A DNA stretch of 51,455 nt, from the NCBI RefSeq assembly GCF_019232825.1, contig NZ_JAFAND010000003.1, positions 1 to 51,455 on the forward strand, written 5' to 3'. Origin of the DNA: Paludibacterium sp. (GTDB taxonomy: Bacteria; Pseudomonadota; Gammaproteobacteria; Burkholderiales; Chromobacteriaceae). Of the stretch, positions 15,713 through 24,588 are shown in pieces. Position 1 is the stretch's first letter. Each line of letters starts with the position of its first letter. Under the pieces are notes generated by a model. That model had not been told where the DNA came from, did no database searches, and saw only the letters and a program-made list of their open reading frames with translations. The position numbers and the translations under genes are program-made.

Positions 15713-18013
15713 ATGCGACTTTTCAAGCGAAAAGCGGTTGTCCGCAATCGTCAAACACAGCTGCCGCCCCGGCTCAACGCTTTGCTGCGCGAGGCCTGGT
15801 GGCTATTGATGGCGGTGGCCGCGGTCTATCTGGTGCTGATCCTGTCGAGCCATTCGGCGCAGGACCCGTCCTGGTCGCACAGCTCGTCCGACCCCACGAT
15901 CCGCAATTACGGCGGCGCTTTCGGCGCCTGGCTGTCCGATATGCTGCTGTTCATCTTCGGCGCCTCGGCATGGTGGCTGGTGGCGTTCTGCCTGACGGCG
16001 ATCGTCTGGGGCTACCGGCGCATGGACCAGGAAGGCCTGGCGCCGAGCAGCGTCAACGCCGTCACCCTCTCCGGCTTTTGGCTGCTGTTGCTGTCGAGCG
16101 CCAGCCTCGAATTTATCGTCTTGGGCGAGCATGTCGCCGGGCAATTGCCGTCGGGCGGGGTGATCGGCCATTTCCTCGGCCGCCTGGCGCGCCACGCGCT
16201 GGGGCTTTCCGGCGCGAGCCTGCTGTTGTCGACCCTGGCCGCCATCGGCCTGTCGTTGTTCGCCGGCATTTCCTGGCTCGACCTGATGGAGCGCATCGGC
16301 ACCTGGGTCGAACAGGGGGTGATGTTCGTCTACCAATCGTGGCAGGCGCGACGCGACCGCGAAATCGGCCGCAAACAGGCGTTGCGGCGCGAGGAAAAAG
16401 TCACCAGCGAGAAGCGCCGTCACGAAGATTATCAGCCGGTGCGCATTGAAACCCCGGCCGCCGAACCGCCGTCGCCGCCCAAGCCGCAGAAGCCGGTACA
16501 GCAATCGCTGTTCGCCGACCCGAGCGACAGCGCGCTGCCTGGCCTCGCGCTATTGGAAGCCGCGCGGGACAAGCAGGAATCGGTCTCTGCCGAGACTGTC
16601 GAGTACACGTCGCGGCTGATCGAGCGCAAGCTGGCCGATTTCGGCGTCGAGGTCAAAGTCGTGGCCGCTTACCCCGGCCCGGTGATCACCCGCTACGAGA
16701 TCGAGCCGGCCGTCGGCGTCAAAGGCGCGCAGATCGTCAACTTGATGAAGGACCTGGCGCGGGCGCTGAGCCTGGTGTCGATTCGCGTGGTCGAAACCAT
16801 CCCCGGCAAGACCTATATGGGGCTGGAGCTGCCCAACCCGAAACGCCAGATCGTGCGCCTCTCCGAAATCATCGGCTCGGACACCTATCAGAACCCGACC
16901 TCGCGGCTGACCATGGCGCTCGGCAAGGATATCGCCGGGCAGCCGGTGTCGGCCGACCTCGGCAAAATGCCGCACGTGCTGGTAGCCGGCACCACCGGCT
17001 CGGGCAAGTCGGTGGCGATCAACGCCATGATTCTGTCCCTGTTGTATAAGGCCACGCCCAAGGAAGTGCGCCTGATCATGGTCGACCCCAAGATGCTGGA
17101 ACTGTCCATCTACGAGGGCATTCCGCATTTGCTCGCGCCGGTGGTCACCGACATGAAGCACGCCGCCAACGCGCTCGACTGGTGCGTTGCGGAAATGGAG
17201 CGGCGTTATCGGCTGATGTCCAAGCTCGGCGTGCGCAACCTGGCCGGCTACAACCAGAAGATCCGCGACACCGAGAAGGCGGGCGAGCACGTGCCCAACC
17301 CGTTTTCGCTGACGCCGGAAACCCCGGAGCCGTTGGAGACGCTGCCGATGATCGTCGTGGTCATCGACGAGCTGGCGGACCTGATGATGGTGGCCGGCAA
17401 GAAGATCGAGGAATTGATCGCCCGCCTGGCGCAAAAAGCGCGCGCCGCCGGCATTCACCTGATCTTGGCGACGCAGCGCCCGTCGGTCGACGTCATCACC
17501 GGTCTGATCAAGGCCAACATCCCGACCCGGATCGCCTTCCAGGTATCGAGCAAGATCGACTCGCGCACCATTCTCGATCAAATGGGCGCCGAAGCCCTGC
17601 TCGGCCAGGGCGACATGCTCTACCTTCCCCCGGGCACCGGTTATCCGCTGCGCGTCCACGGCGCGTTTGTCGCCGACGACGAAGTGCACCATGTCGTCGA
17701 ATACCTGAAGTCCACCGGCGAGCCGGATTACGTTGACGGTATCCTGACCGGCACCGCCGACGGCGGCGACGACGACGAGGGAATGGGCGCGCCGTTCGCC
17801 ACCGACGACGCCGAGTCCGATCCGTTGTACGACGAGGCGGTGGCAATCGTGATCAAGACGCGGCGCGCGTCGATCTCCTCGGTACAGCGTCAATTGCGCA
17901 TCGGCTACAACCGCGCCGCGCGGCTGATCGAGCAGATGGAGGCGGCCGGGCTGGTTTCCGCCATGGAAACCAACGGCAACCGCACGGTATTGGCGCCGGC
18001 GCGCGAAGAATAA
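15713..18013 (+). CDS. ftsK: DNA translocase FtsK
   Basis: FtsK anchors at the division septum and pumps chromosomal DNA toward dif to finish segregation. This 766-aa protein is the short form. The N-terminal region has about four membrane segments (residues about 20-210). A brief basic/Pro linker (about 215-270) replaces the long linker of E. coli. The alpha/beta motor has Walker [13 protein letters not shown] from residue 426 and Walker [14 protein letters not shown]. The gamma winged-helix (about 700-755; [20 protein letters not shown]) recognises the orienting KOPS sequences. hemH begins 19 bases after the stop, so the two may be cotranscribed. Confidence 0.96.
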   Translation: MRLFKRKAVVRNRQTQLPPRLNALLREAWWLLMAVAAVYLVLILSSHSAQDPSWSHSSSDPTIRNYGGAFGAWLSDMLLFIFGASAWWLVAFCLTAIVWGYRRMDQEGLAPSSVNAVTLSGFWLLLLSSASLEFIVLGEHVAGQLPSGGVIGHFLGRLARHALGLSGASLLLSTLAAIGLSLFAGISWLDLMERIGTWVEQGVMFVYQSWQARRDREIGRKQALRREEKVTSEKRRHEDYQPVRIETPAAEPPSPPKPQKPVQQSLFADPSDSALPGLALLEAARDKQESVSAETVEYTSRLIERKLADFGVEVKVVAAYPGPVITRYEIEPAVGVKGAQIVNLMKDLARALSLVSIRVVETIPGKTYMGLELPNPKRQIVRLSEIIGSDTYQNPTSRLTMALGKDIAGQPVSADLGKMPHVLVAGTTGSGKSVAINAMILSLLYKATPKEVRLIMVDPKMLELSIYEGIPHLLAPVVTDMKHAANALDWCVAEMERRYRLMSKLGVRNLAGYNQKIRDTEKAGEHVPNPFSLTPETPEPLETLPMIVVVIDELADLMMVAGKKIEELIARLAQKARAAGIHLILATQRPSVDVITGLIKANIPTRIAFQVSSKIDSRTILDQMGAEALLGQGDMLYLPPGTGYPLRVHGAFVADDEVHHVVEYLKSTGEPDYVDGILTGTADGGDDDEGMGAPFATDDAESDPLYDEAVAIVIKTRRASISSVQRQLRIGYNRAARLIEQMEAAGLVSAMETNGNRTVLAPAREE

Positions 18014-18032
18014 CCGTTACACGGGATATTTC

Positions 18033-19121
18033 ATGTCTGACGATAACCTCAGCGGCGGGTTTCGCCACGATTTTCAGCCACGTACCGGCGTGCTGCTGTT
18101 GAACCTCGGCACTCCGGACGCGCCGACCCCGGCGGCGCTCAGGCGTTATTTGCGCGAATTTCTCTCCGACCGGCGCGTGATCGAAATCCCGCGCTGGCTC
18201 TGGTGCCCATTGCTCAACCTGGTCATTCTGACGGTGCGGCCGCGCCAGTCGGCGCAAAAATACGCGCGCATCTGGCAGCCGGAGGGTTCGCCTCTATTGT
18301 TGGAAACACTGGCGCAACGCGACGCCTTACGCGCCGAGCTTGCCCGGCGCGGCCATGGCGACATGGCGGTGGCCTGCGCGATGCGTTACGGCAACCCCAG
18401 CATCGCCTCGGCGCTCGAGACATTGCGTGACCAGCACGTCGACCGCCTGCTGCTCGTACCGCTCTATCCGCAATATTCGGCCGCCTCGACCGCCTCGGCG
18501 CTCGACGGCGTCTTCGCCGCGCTGGCAGGCCAGCGCAACCTACCCGAACTGCGCACCCTGCGCCATTTCCACGACCACCCGGCGTATATCGGCGCGCTCG
18601 CGCGCCAGATCGAGGCCGACTGGCAGGTCAACGGCCGTCCGGACGTGCTGGTGATGAGTTTCCACGGCATGCCCAAACGCACGCTGGCGCTGGGCGACCC
18701 GTATTTCTGCGAATGTCAGAAAACCGCGAGATTGCTGGCCGAGGCGCTAGGACTCGCGCCCGACGCCTGGCGCATCAGCTTTCAGAGCCGCTTCGGCCGC
18801 GCCGAGTGGCTGCCGCCCTATACGGTCGACGTGGTGCGAGAGCTGGCGCGGGCCGGCACGCGCCGGGTCGATGTGGTGTGCCCGGGCTTCGTCGCCGATT
18901 GTCTGGAGACGCTGGAGGAGATCGGCATGGAGGTGCGCGCCGAGTTCGAAGCGCATGGCGACGGTCGCTATCGCTACCTGCCCTGCCTAAATCACAACAG
19001 TGATTGGATCGCCGCGCTGACGGACATTATTGCACCGCACCTAAGCGGCTGGACGCCGTTAAATCAAGAAGATAGCAGCGAACGCCAGACGCGCGCGCAG
19101 GCCAAGGGCGCAACAGCATGA
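18033..19121 (+). CDS. hemH: Ferrochelatase HemH
   Basis: Ferrochelatase inserts Fe2+ into protoporphyrin IX, the last step of haem synthesis. The 362-aa protein has GVLLLNLGTPDAPTP at the N terminus, the PLYPQYSAASTAS segment, the catalytic His in VMSFHGMPKR, and FQSRFGRAEWLPPYT and CPGFVADCLETLEEI near the end. The length is usual, with a short hydrophilic C-terminal tail. It follows ftsK closely and has no obvious terminator of its own before the next promoter. Confidence 0.96.
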   Translation: MSDDNLSGGFRHDFQPRTGVLLLNLGTPDAPTPAALRRYLREFLSDRRVIEIPRWLWCPLLNLVILTVRPRQSAQKYARIWQPEGSPLLLETLAQRDALRAELARRGHGDMAVACAMRYGNPSIASALETLRDQHVDRLLLVPLYPQYSAASTASALDGVFAALAGQRNLPELRTLRHFHDHPAYIGALARQIEADWQVNGRPDVLVMSFHGMPKRTLALGDPYFCECQKTARLLAEALGLAPDAWRISFQSRFGRAEWLPPYTVDVVRELARAGTRRVDVVCPGFVADCLETLEEIGMEVRAEFEAHGDGRYRYLPCLNHNSDWIAALTDIIAPHLSGWTPLNQEDSSERQTRAQAKGATA

Positions 19122-19162
19122 CGGCGCTTTGAAAAGAGTTTGTTTCCTGAATTTTGTATTCG

Positions 19163-19194
19163 TTGACACCTCAAACAACTGATTAGCATAATCA
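19163..19194 (+). promoter_or_regulatory. Promoter with overlapping dyad upstream of binding-protein gene
   Basis: A perfect -35 TTGACA (19163-19168) is 18 bases from CATAAT (19187-19192). The inverted repeat TGATTA-GCA-TAATCA (19180-19194) covers the -10, so a repressor site is likely. The bound protein is unknown. Confidence 0.6.
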
Positions 19195-19279
19195 ATGCCG
19201 TTGGGATGATGCATGATCTGCGTCATCAAACCAGCGATAAAGAGAGTCACCAAATCTACAAAGAAATAAGGGAAACATA

Positions 19280-20497
19280 ATGAAAAACACTGCTCGTCTG
19301 ACATTGATGGCAGCCGCGGTGCTGGCTCTGGCAGCCTGCGGCAAACAAGGAGGCGCCTCCTCCGACGCATCCGGCGCGGCAGCCAGCGCACCGGCCGCTT
19401 CCGCACCGGCCGCCAGCAGCGGCGACAACGTGGTCAAGATCGGCCAGGTTTCGCCGATGTCGGGCCCGATTTCCCACCTCGGCAAGGACAACGAGTACGG
19501 CGCCAAGCTCGCCATCGCCGACCTGAATGCCGAAGGCGTGACCATCGGTGGCAAGAAGGTGACTTTCCAGCTGGTTTCCGAGGATGACCAGGGCGACCCG
19601 AAGATCGCCACCCAGGTTGCGCAGCGTCTGGTCGACAGCGGCGTGGTGGGTGTCGTGGGCCACCTGAACTCCGGCACCACCATCCCGGCCTCGAAGATCT
19701 ACTCCGATGCCGGCATTCCGCAGATTTCCCCGTCCGCCACCAACCCGGACTATACCAAGCAAGGCTACAAGACCACCTTCCGCGTGATCGCCAACGACGT
19801 GCAGCAAGGTAAGGCGCTGGGCGACTACGCCATTGGCGTAGCCAAGGCCAAGCACATCGCCGTCATCGACGACCGCACCGCCTATGGCCAAGGTCTGGCC
19901 GACCAGTTCGTCAACGCCGTCAAGGCCAAGGGCGGCACCGTCGTCGACCGCGAGTTCACCACCAACTCCGCCACCGACTTCTCCGCCATCCTGACCGCCA
20001 TCAAGTCGAAGAAGCCGGACATGGTGTTCTACGGCGGCATGGACGCGCAAGCGGGCCCGATGGCCAAGCAGATGAAGCAGCTGGGGATCAAGGCGCACCT
20101 GATCGCCGGTGACGGCGTGCAGACGCCGGAATTCATCAAGCTGGCCGGCGACGCCGCCGAAGGCCAATTCGCCTCGATGGCCGGCGTGCCGCGCGACAAG
20201 ATGCCGGGCTTCAACGCTTTCAACGACAAGTTCAAGAAGGCGTTCAACACCGAAATCCAGATCTACGCGCCGTACGAGTATGACGCCGTGCGCGTGCTGG
20301 TCGACGCGATGAAGCGCGCCAACTCGACCGATCCGAAGGCATACCTGCCGGAACTGGGCAAGACCTCCTACGACGGCGTCACCGGCCACATCGGCTTCGA
20401 CGACAAGGGCGACGTACAGAACGCCAGCGTCACCGTCTACCAGGTCAAGAACGGCCAGTGGCAAGTGGTGTCGGTGGTCGGCGGCGCCGCCAAGTAA
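19280..20497 (+). CDS. Branched-chain amino-acid-type ABC substrate-binding lipoprotein
   Basis: A periplasmic binding lipoprotein of the LivK/LivJ group (type I fold). The signal peptide ends in a lipobox, LALAAC, with Cys20 as the lipidated residue. An Ala/Ser-rich linker of about 27 residues follows. The binding domain runs from about residue 48 to 405 and shows VVKIGQVSPMSGPISHLGKDNEYGA-type start motifs, DDQGDPKIATQVAQRL, GVVGHLNSGTT, and DDRTAYGQGLADQF. It probably binds a branched-chain amino acid or similar small ligand. No permease or ATPase gene is adjacent, so it must serve a transporter encoded elsewhere. A strong promoter with an operator-like dyad precedes it and a strong terminator follows, so it is a monocistronic, possibly abundant product. 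Confidence 0.92.
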   Translation: MKNTARLTLMAAAVLALAACGKQGGASSDASGAAASAPAASAPAASSGDNVVKIGQVSPMSGPISHLGKDNEYGAKLAIADLNAEGVTIGGKKVTFQLVSEDDQGDPKIATQVAQRLVDSGVVGVVGHLNSGTTIPASKIYSDAGIPQISPSATNPDYTKQGYKTTFRVIANDVQQGKALGDYAIGVAKAKHIAVIDDRTAYGQGLADQFVNAVKAKGGTVVDREFTTNSATDFSAILTAIKSKKPDMVFYGGMDAQAGPMAKQMKQLGIKAHLIAGDGVQTPEFIKLAGDAAEGQFASMAGVPRDKMPGFNAFNDKFKKAFNTEIQIYAPYEYDAVRVLVDAMKRANSTDPKAYLPELGKTSYDGVTGHIGFDDKGDVQNASVTVYQVKNGQWQVVSVVGGAAK

Positions 20498-20519
20498 GCC
20501 AGCGCAACACGGTGTTGCC

Positions 20520-20552
20520 AAGCGGCATCCTGAGGGATGCCGCTTTCATTTT
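20520..20552 (+). terminator. Strong intrinsic terminator
   Basis: AAGCGGCATCC (20520-20530) and GGATGCCGCTT (20535-20545) form an 11-bp perfect stem with a TGAG loop, followed by TCATTTTGT. It isolates the binding-protein gene from the toxin array downstream. Confidence 0.85.
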
Positions 20553-20560
20553 GTCTTGGC

Positions 20561-20580
20561 GAGCGCTTTTTGATATCGCC
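20561..20580 (+). repeat. Conserved 20-base leader element, copy 1
   Basis: The copy contains TTTTTGATATCGCC and ends 56 bases before the start of toxin gene 1. Three copies in the array match at 16 of 20 positions, and every difference is a transition. TTGATA could act as a -35, but the matching -10 is poor. The role is unknown; promoter, regulator site or recombination relic are all possible. Confidence 0.6.
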
Positions 20581-20636
20581 GCCCCCCGGTCCGGGATTCA
20601 CTGATCGCCATGTTCCACGCACTCATGGAGATTGGC

Positions 20637-23600
20637 ATGCCGATCCAGGATTATCTCATCGACCGCGCGCACCTGCCGGCCATCGCCGAGCTGAGCGCGC
20701 GCCCTCACGGCCTCGACGCGCGCGCGCCGGGCGCCCCCCGCCCGACCGCCGATCAAACCGCCGCGCTGAACGCCTTGCGCCGCGCGCAGGCCCGGTTGAT
20801 CAACGACGCACAGGCCTTTTTCGCGGCCTTGCCGCCGCTTGCGCCGCGCGCCGAGCCAGAGGGCCTGGAAGACGCCACCCTCCGGCCCGCCGCCCTACAT
20901 CTGACCGCGCTAATGAGCCGCCAGGCCGTGGTCGCGGGGTCGCGCGCGCCGCACGGCGGGGGCCTGGCCGTACTGAGCGAGGCGCTATCGAATGCCGCGC
21001 CCCCGGTCGCCCGAACACTGTACGTCGCCGGCATGTGGGCCGATTGGCATCAGAACGACCTCGACGAGTACAATGCCAGCCCCGACAGCGCCATGCCGCC
21101 GGCACTGCGCCAGCATATCGCCGCGCACGACGCGGTAGCGCGCCGGCCGGCCGAAACCTCGCTCTGGCGGCTGATCGACACCGCACACCGCCGCGGCATG
21201 CGGCTCATGGCGATCGATTGTGCCGCCACCGCCTCCCTGGCCGCCGAAACACAGCTCGGGTTACGGCTCTCGAACCAAGTACGCAACTATTTCGCCTATC
21301 AGATCGTTCGCGACGACCCGCAGTCGGGCCGCTGGTTGGCGTGGATGGAGGAAAAATACGTCAATCGCTTCGAGGACGTCCCCGGCCTGGCGGAGCTCAC
21401 CGGCGCCATCGGCCTGCGCTTGCCGCCGGGCGCCGGCACCCCGGCGGCGCGGCCGCTGATACTGCGCGCCGACCGTGGCGAAGGCATCAACCGGCCAAGC
21501 GGCGAGTATTTCTGGGTCAAGGCCGATCTACTGCTGACCCCCAACCCGCTCATCGACCCCGACGCCTTGCCGTTGCGGCTTAGCCCCAACGGGGCGTGCG
21601 CGGTTCTGGCCAGACCGGATATCGGTGAAAACGAGTACGAACTGCATCATCATGCCGTCGATCCGGCGCAAACGCTCAAAGTCATCCAAAGCGACGGCCA
21701 CGCCTTCGTCCTCGCCTTGCCCAATCCGGGCGATTGGCATCGCTTTCCGCGCGGCGCCTACCCGACCATCCCCGCGCTGATCGAAGCCTTGCGCGCACAC
21801 GGCTGGCACGATGTATGGCCGGGCACCACACCGGTATTGGATAGCGCCGCGAGCCGGTTAGCGGCCGAACGGCGCCCTGGCCTTCTATTCAAGCCCGACG
21901 CCCCCCTGTCACCCCGCTATGCCCTCTCTGCCGGCGAATTAGCCTGGCACCTGCGCCAAGAACAAGCCGCCGGCGCGCCATCCAAGTCCATCGGCCGCAA
22001 CGACCCCGGCGGCGCCACGAGCGAACGGCTGTTGCGCGACGCCAGCCTCTACTTCCAGCTGCCGCCGCAGCCGCAACGCCCGCCGCTACCTGCCTTCGCC
22101 CCCAATCAGTCCATGGCCGGCGTGATCAGCCAATTGCTGGCGCGCTACCCTGGCGTCATTATCGGCCATGGCGGCGGCGAGCCCTGGGGCGCCTGGCTGC
22201 TCGCCGAGCAGATGGCGGCGCTGCCGCAGCATGGCGTGCGTACCCTGTTTGTCGACACCCTGCGCGCGGATCAACATCAGGCGCTATTGGATGGCTGGAC
22301 CAAGGCAAGCGAGACCCCCATGCCGGACGCGCTGCGGCACGCATTGACGGACCACCTTCCGCCAGGCCAGACCGAGGCCGTCATCGCCCTGCTGTCCGAG
22401 GCGCACCGGCACGGCATCGCCATTATCGCCGCCGACTGCTTCCTCGCCCGCCGTTTTCCCTCGATCTACACCACGGCGCTGGTGACAAAATACTACGCCG
22501 CGCTGCGCATCGACGAACAACTCAACCGCGCCCGCGCCCAAGCGCTGCGCGGCCGCTGGGTCGCATTGCTCCATACCGTATCTGCCGCGCTATTCAACCA
22601 GTTGTTTCCCGACCTGGCGGTACTGACGGGCGCCGTCAGCCTGCGACTATCGGGCGAACCGCATAGCGTATTGCCCGACCTGGGCGGCCGGCTGGTGGAC
22701 GAGCACGGACGCGGCGTCCACGTTCAGATGGATTTGATCGCCGCCAACCGCCCGCCGATGCCCACGCGCATGATCCATTCGCGCCTGCAAGCCGACGGCG
22801 ATTACGCGCTGATTTACGCACCCGACGCGCTCAACGAGGCTTTCGAGCTGCATTATTACGACCAGGGTCGCGTCACCGTGAAGGCGATACGCTGGATAGA
22901 CCAGGGATGGCACGTCAATTTTCCCGACGAGCCGGCTTTGCGCACCTTTACCTCCCTAAGCGCCCTTATGCACGCCCTAGCGCGACGGGTGGACGGACGG
23001 CATTGGCAACGCAACGTCTGGGCCGACGCGATGCCGCAGCCCATCGACACGCTGCCGCAGACGCAGCGCGCATTGCTGCAGGGACAAGAAACGGTGCGGC
23101 AGCAACATTTGGACAACTTCGAACACGAGCGCGAGGCGGCGCTGTTGCATCAGGTTTTCTTCGCCACCCGCGACCAGCGCACGGCATTTAAGGAAGGCAA
23201 GGCCTTGTGGCAAGCCGGCCTCGCCCTCATCGGCCTGGACGCCGATGCGCCGCTGGATGTCTTGAAGCAGACCTTCGCGGCACAATGGCGCGGGCTCCCC
23301 GAGCGGCAGCAGGGCGCAGTGCTGGGCGCGATCGACGAGCGGCAAGCAGAGCGGGCGCGGGCCCTGACCGATGCCTGGTTCGACCGCATCATGCATTGGC
23401 GGCTCACGGCCATCCGCCGCATCGAACACAACCGCTATCTGGCGGCGACCGAACATCGGCAAGGCCTATGCGCCGGACTGACGGCGCATTTCGCCGCGGC
23501 TTGGCTGCTGGACGCGCGCGGCGCGAACGGCAACGCGCACTTCAACGGCTATTTGGATATGTTGCGGGACGCCACGCACCACCCCGAGTCGCCTCGCGCC

Positions 23601-24545
23601 CGCATACTCGACACCGCCCTGCTCGCCTGGCAATTCGGCTCTCGCGAGCAGGCTTTCGGCCCACACCAGCTTGAGACCGGCTTGTCGCTCAACGGCGTGC
23701 TCGATCGAATCGACGCCATGAACAGCCCGGCGGCTTTCGCCTTATCGCTCGGCAACCATGCCCTGCTTCTGGCCAAAGCGCATACGCACTATCTGCTCGC
23801 CGACCCCAATTTTGCCCGCTGCAAAATCGACAGCCGGCAGAAATTGGCCGAGATACTGCAATGGCACGGCCAGCTGCTGCGCGGCCTGTTTACCGCGAGC
23901 GAACCAGGCGATCCGCCGCTGTCCTTCGGACTATGCCGCTACCGTGACGACCTGCCCGCGCAACCTCTCGTGAACGTCGGGGTGGGCGAGCCGCTCGACA
24001 GTCTCATTCTGGCCAATCTGTGCCAGCCGGCCGAGCTGGCAAATCTGCTCAACCACAATCCGTTGCGAGAGACAGCCGCCAGCCACGCGCTGGTGCGACG
24101 GCTGACCATCATGGAGTACCGGCAACGGCTGACCCCGATCGGGCTCGCCCCGGTTCTGGCCCGGCAACTGCTCGACATTCTCGCGCAGCACGGCGTGCCG
24201 CAGACGATACAGCGTCAATTACGCCGCATCGCATTCATCAACACACAGGAACACCACACCGTGGTCACCCTGGAAGCGGGCGAGAACATGCTGTACACAC
24301 TGCAACTCAATCACCACAACGACGTGGCGGCGATCCGGTTTCTGCGCTCGCTCAACGCGCTGGGGACAGAAATAGGGGGAACCGACGCGCGCGACTGGCA
24401 AAGCCGGATCAGGGAGTACTTCTGGCCACCGGATCTATTCAACGCATTGCGGCTTCTTCCGCAGTGGGAGGTCGACCGCCAGGTGCTGGCGGCGCCTTTG
24501 CCCGATGACACCGACGGGACCATGCCGCCGTTGCCGGAGGCATAA
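20637..24545 (+). CDS. Giant toxin-like protein 1: Tiki-like x2 + papain-like Cys domain
   Basis: First of four tandem paralogues (1302 aa). The start at 20637 is preferred: GGAG lies 6 bases upstream and the MP start matches the paralogues; in-frame ATGs at 20610 and 20625 are alternatives. Module A (about 50-400, ending near Trp394 in DVWPGTTP) and module B (about 475-800, ending at Trp795 in NVWADAMP) are divergent copies of a Tiki/ChaN-like fold. Neither keeps the GE-x-H and GxxH motifs: module B reads IIGHGG (from Gly510) and LLHTVSAAL. A helical linker leads to a papain-like domain with Cys945 (QGLCAGLTAHFAAAW), His1041 (GNHALLLA) and Asp1056 (LLADPNF). The tail ends with EVDRQVLAAPLPDD. 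There is no signal peptide. I infer an effector whose working part is the Cys-His-Asp domain. The substrate is unknown. Confidence 0.75.
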   Translation: MPIQDYLIDRAHLPAIAELSARPHGLDARAPGAPRPTADQTAALNALRRAQARLINDAQAFFAALPPLAPRAEPEGLEDATLRPAALHLTALMSRQAVVAGSRAPHGGGLAVLSEALSNAAPPVARTLYVAGMWADWHQNDLDEYNASPDSAMPPALRQHIAAHDAVARRPAETSLWRLIDTAHRRGMRLMAIDCAATASLAAETQLGLRLSNQVRNYFAYQIVRDDPQSGRWLAWMEEKYVNRFEDVPGLAELTGAIGLRLPPGAGTPAARPLILRADRGEGINRPSGEYFWVKADLLLTPNPLIDPDALPLRLSPNGACAVLARPDIGENEYELHHHAVDPAQTLKVIQSDGHAFVLALPNPGDWHRFPRGAYPTIPALIEALRAHGWHDVWPGTTPVLDSAASRLAAERRPGLLFKPDAPLSPRYALSAGELAWHLRQEQAAGAPSKSIGRNDPGGATSERLLRDASLYFQLPPQPQRPPLPAFAPNQSMAGVISQLLARYPGVIIGHGGGEPWGAWLLAEQMAALPQHGVRTLFVDTLRADQHQALLDGWTKASETPMPDALRHALTDHLPPGQTEAVIALLSEAHRHGIAIIAADCFLARRFPSIYTTALVTKYYAALRIDEQLNRARAQALRGRWVALLHTVSAALFNQLFPDLAVLTGAVSLRLSGEPHSVLPDLGGRLVDEHGRGVHVQMDLIAANRPPMPTRMIHSRLQADGDYALIYAPDALNEAFELHYYDQGRVTVKAIRWIDQGWHVNFPDEPALRTFTSLSALMHALARRVDGRHWQRNVWADAMPQPIDTLPQTQRALLQGQETVRQQHLDNFEHEREAALLHQVFFATRDQRTAFKEGKALWQAGLALIGLDADAPLDVLKQTFAAQWRGLPERQQGAVLGAIDERQAERARALTDAWFDRIMHWRLTAIRRIEHNRYLAATEHRQGLCAGLTAHFAAAWLLDARGANGNAHFNGYLDMLRDATHHPESPRARILDTALLAWQFGSREQAFGPHQLETGLSLNGVLDRIDAMNSPAAFALSLGNHALLLAKAHTHYLLADPNFARCKIDSRQKLAEILQWHGQLLRGLFTASEPGDPPLSFGLCRYRDDLPAQPLVNVGVGEPLDSLILANLCQPAELANLLNHNPLRETAASHALVRRLTIMEYRQRLTPIGLAPVLARQLLDILAQHGVPQTIQRQLRRIAFINTQEHHTVVTLEAGENMLYTLQLNHHNDVAAIRFLRSLNALGTEIGGTDARDWQSRIREYFWPPDLFNALRLLPQWEVDRQVLAAPLPDDTDGTMPPLPEA

Positions 24546-24547
24546 CC

Positions 24548-24561
24548 CCCGCGTTAGCGGG
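24548..24561 (+). other. Small hairpin between toxin genes 1 and 2
   Basis: CCCGC-GTTA-GCGGG forms a 5-bp stem with a tetraloop, 3 bases after the stop of gene 1 and about 16 bases before the ribosome site of gene 2. No T-run follows, so it may stabilise mRNA rather than terminate. Confidence 0.4.
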
Positions 24562-24588
24562 TAGCCACGTTCATCATGGAGACAAGCC

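Noticed and set aside
16550-17893. 447-codon minus-strand frame opposite ftsK
   Set aside because: Shadow of the conserved FtsK motor domain; composition is His/Asp/Arg repeats without family features.
20537-21583. 348-codon frame starting before toxin gene 1 and encoding ERFLIS
   Set aside because: It runs out of frame through the start of gene 1 and becomes Arg/Ala-rich. The ERFLIS match to gene 2 reflects the shared DNA element, not a gene.
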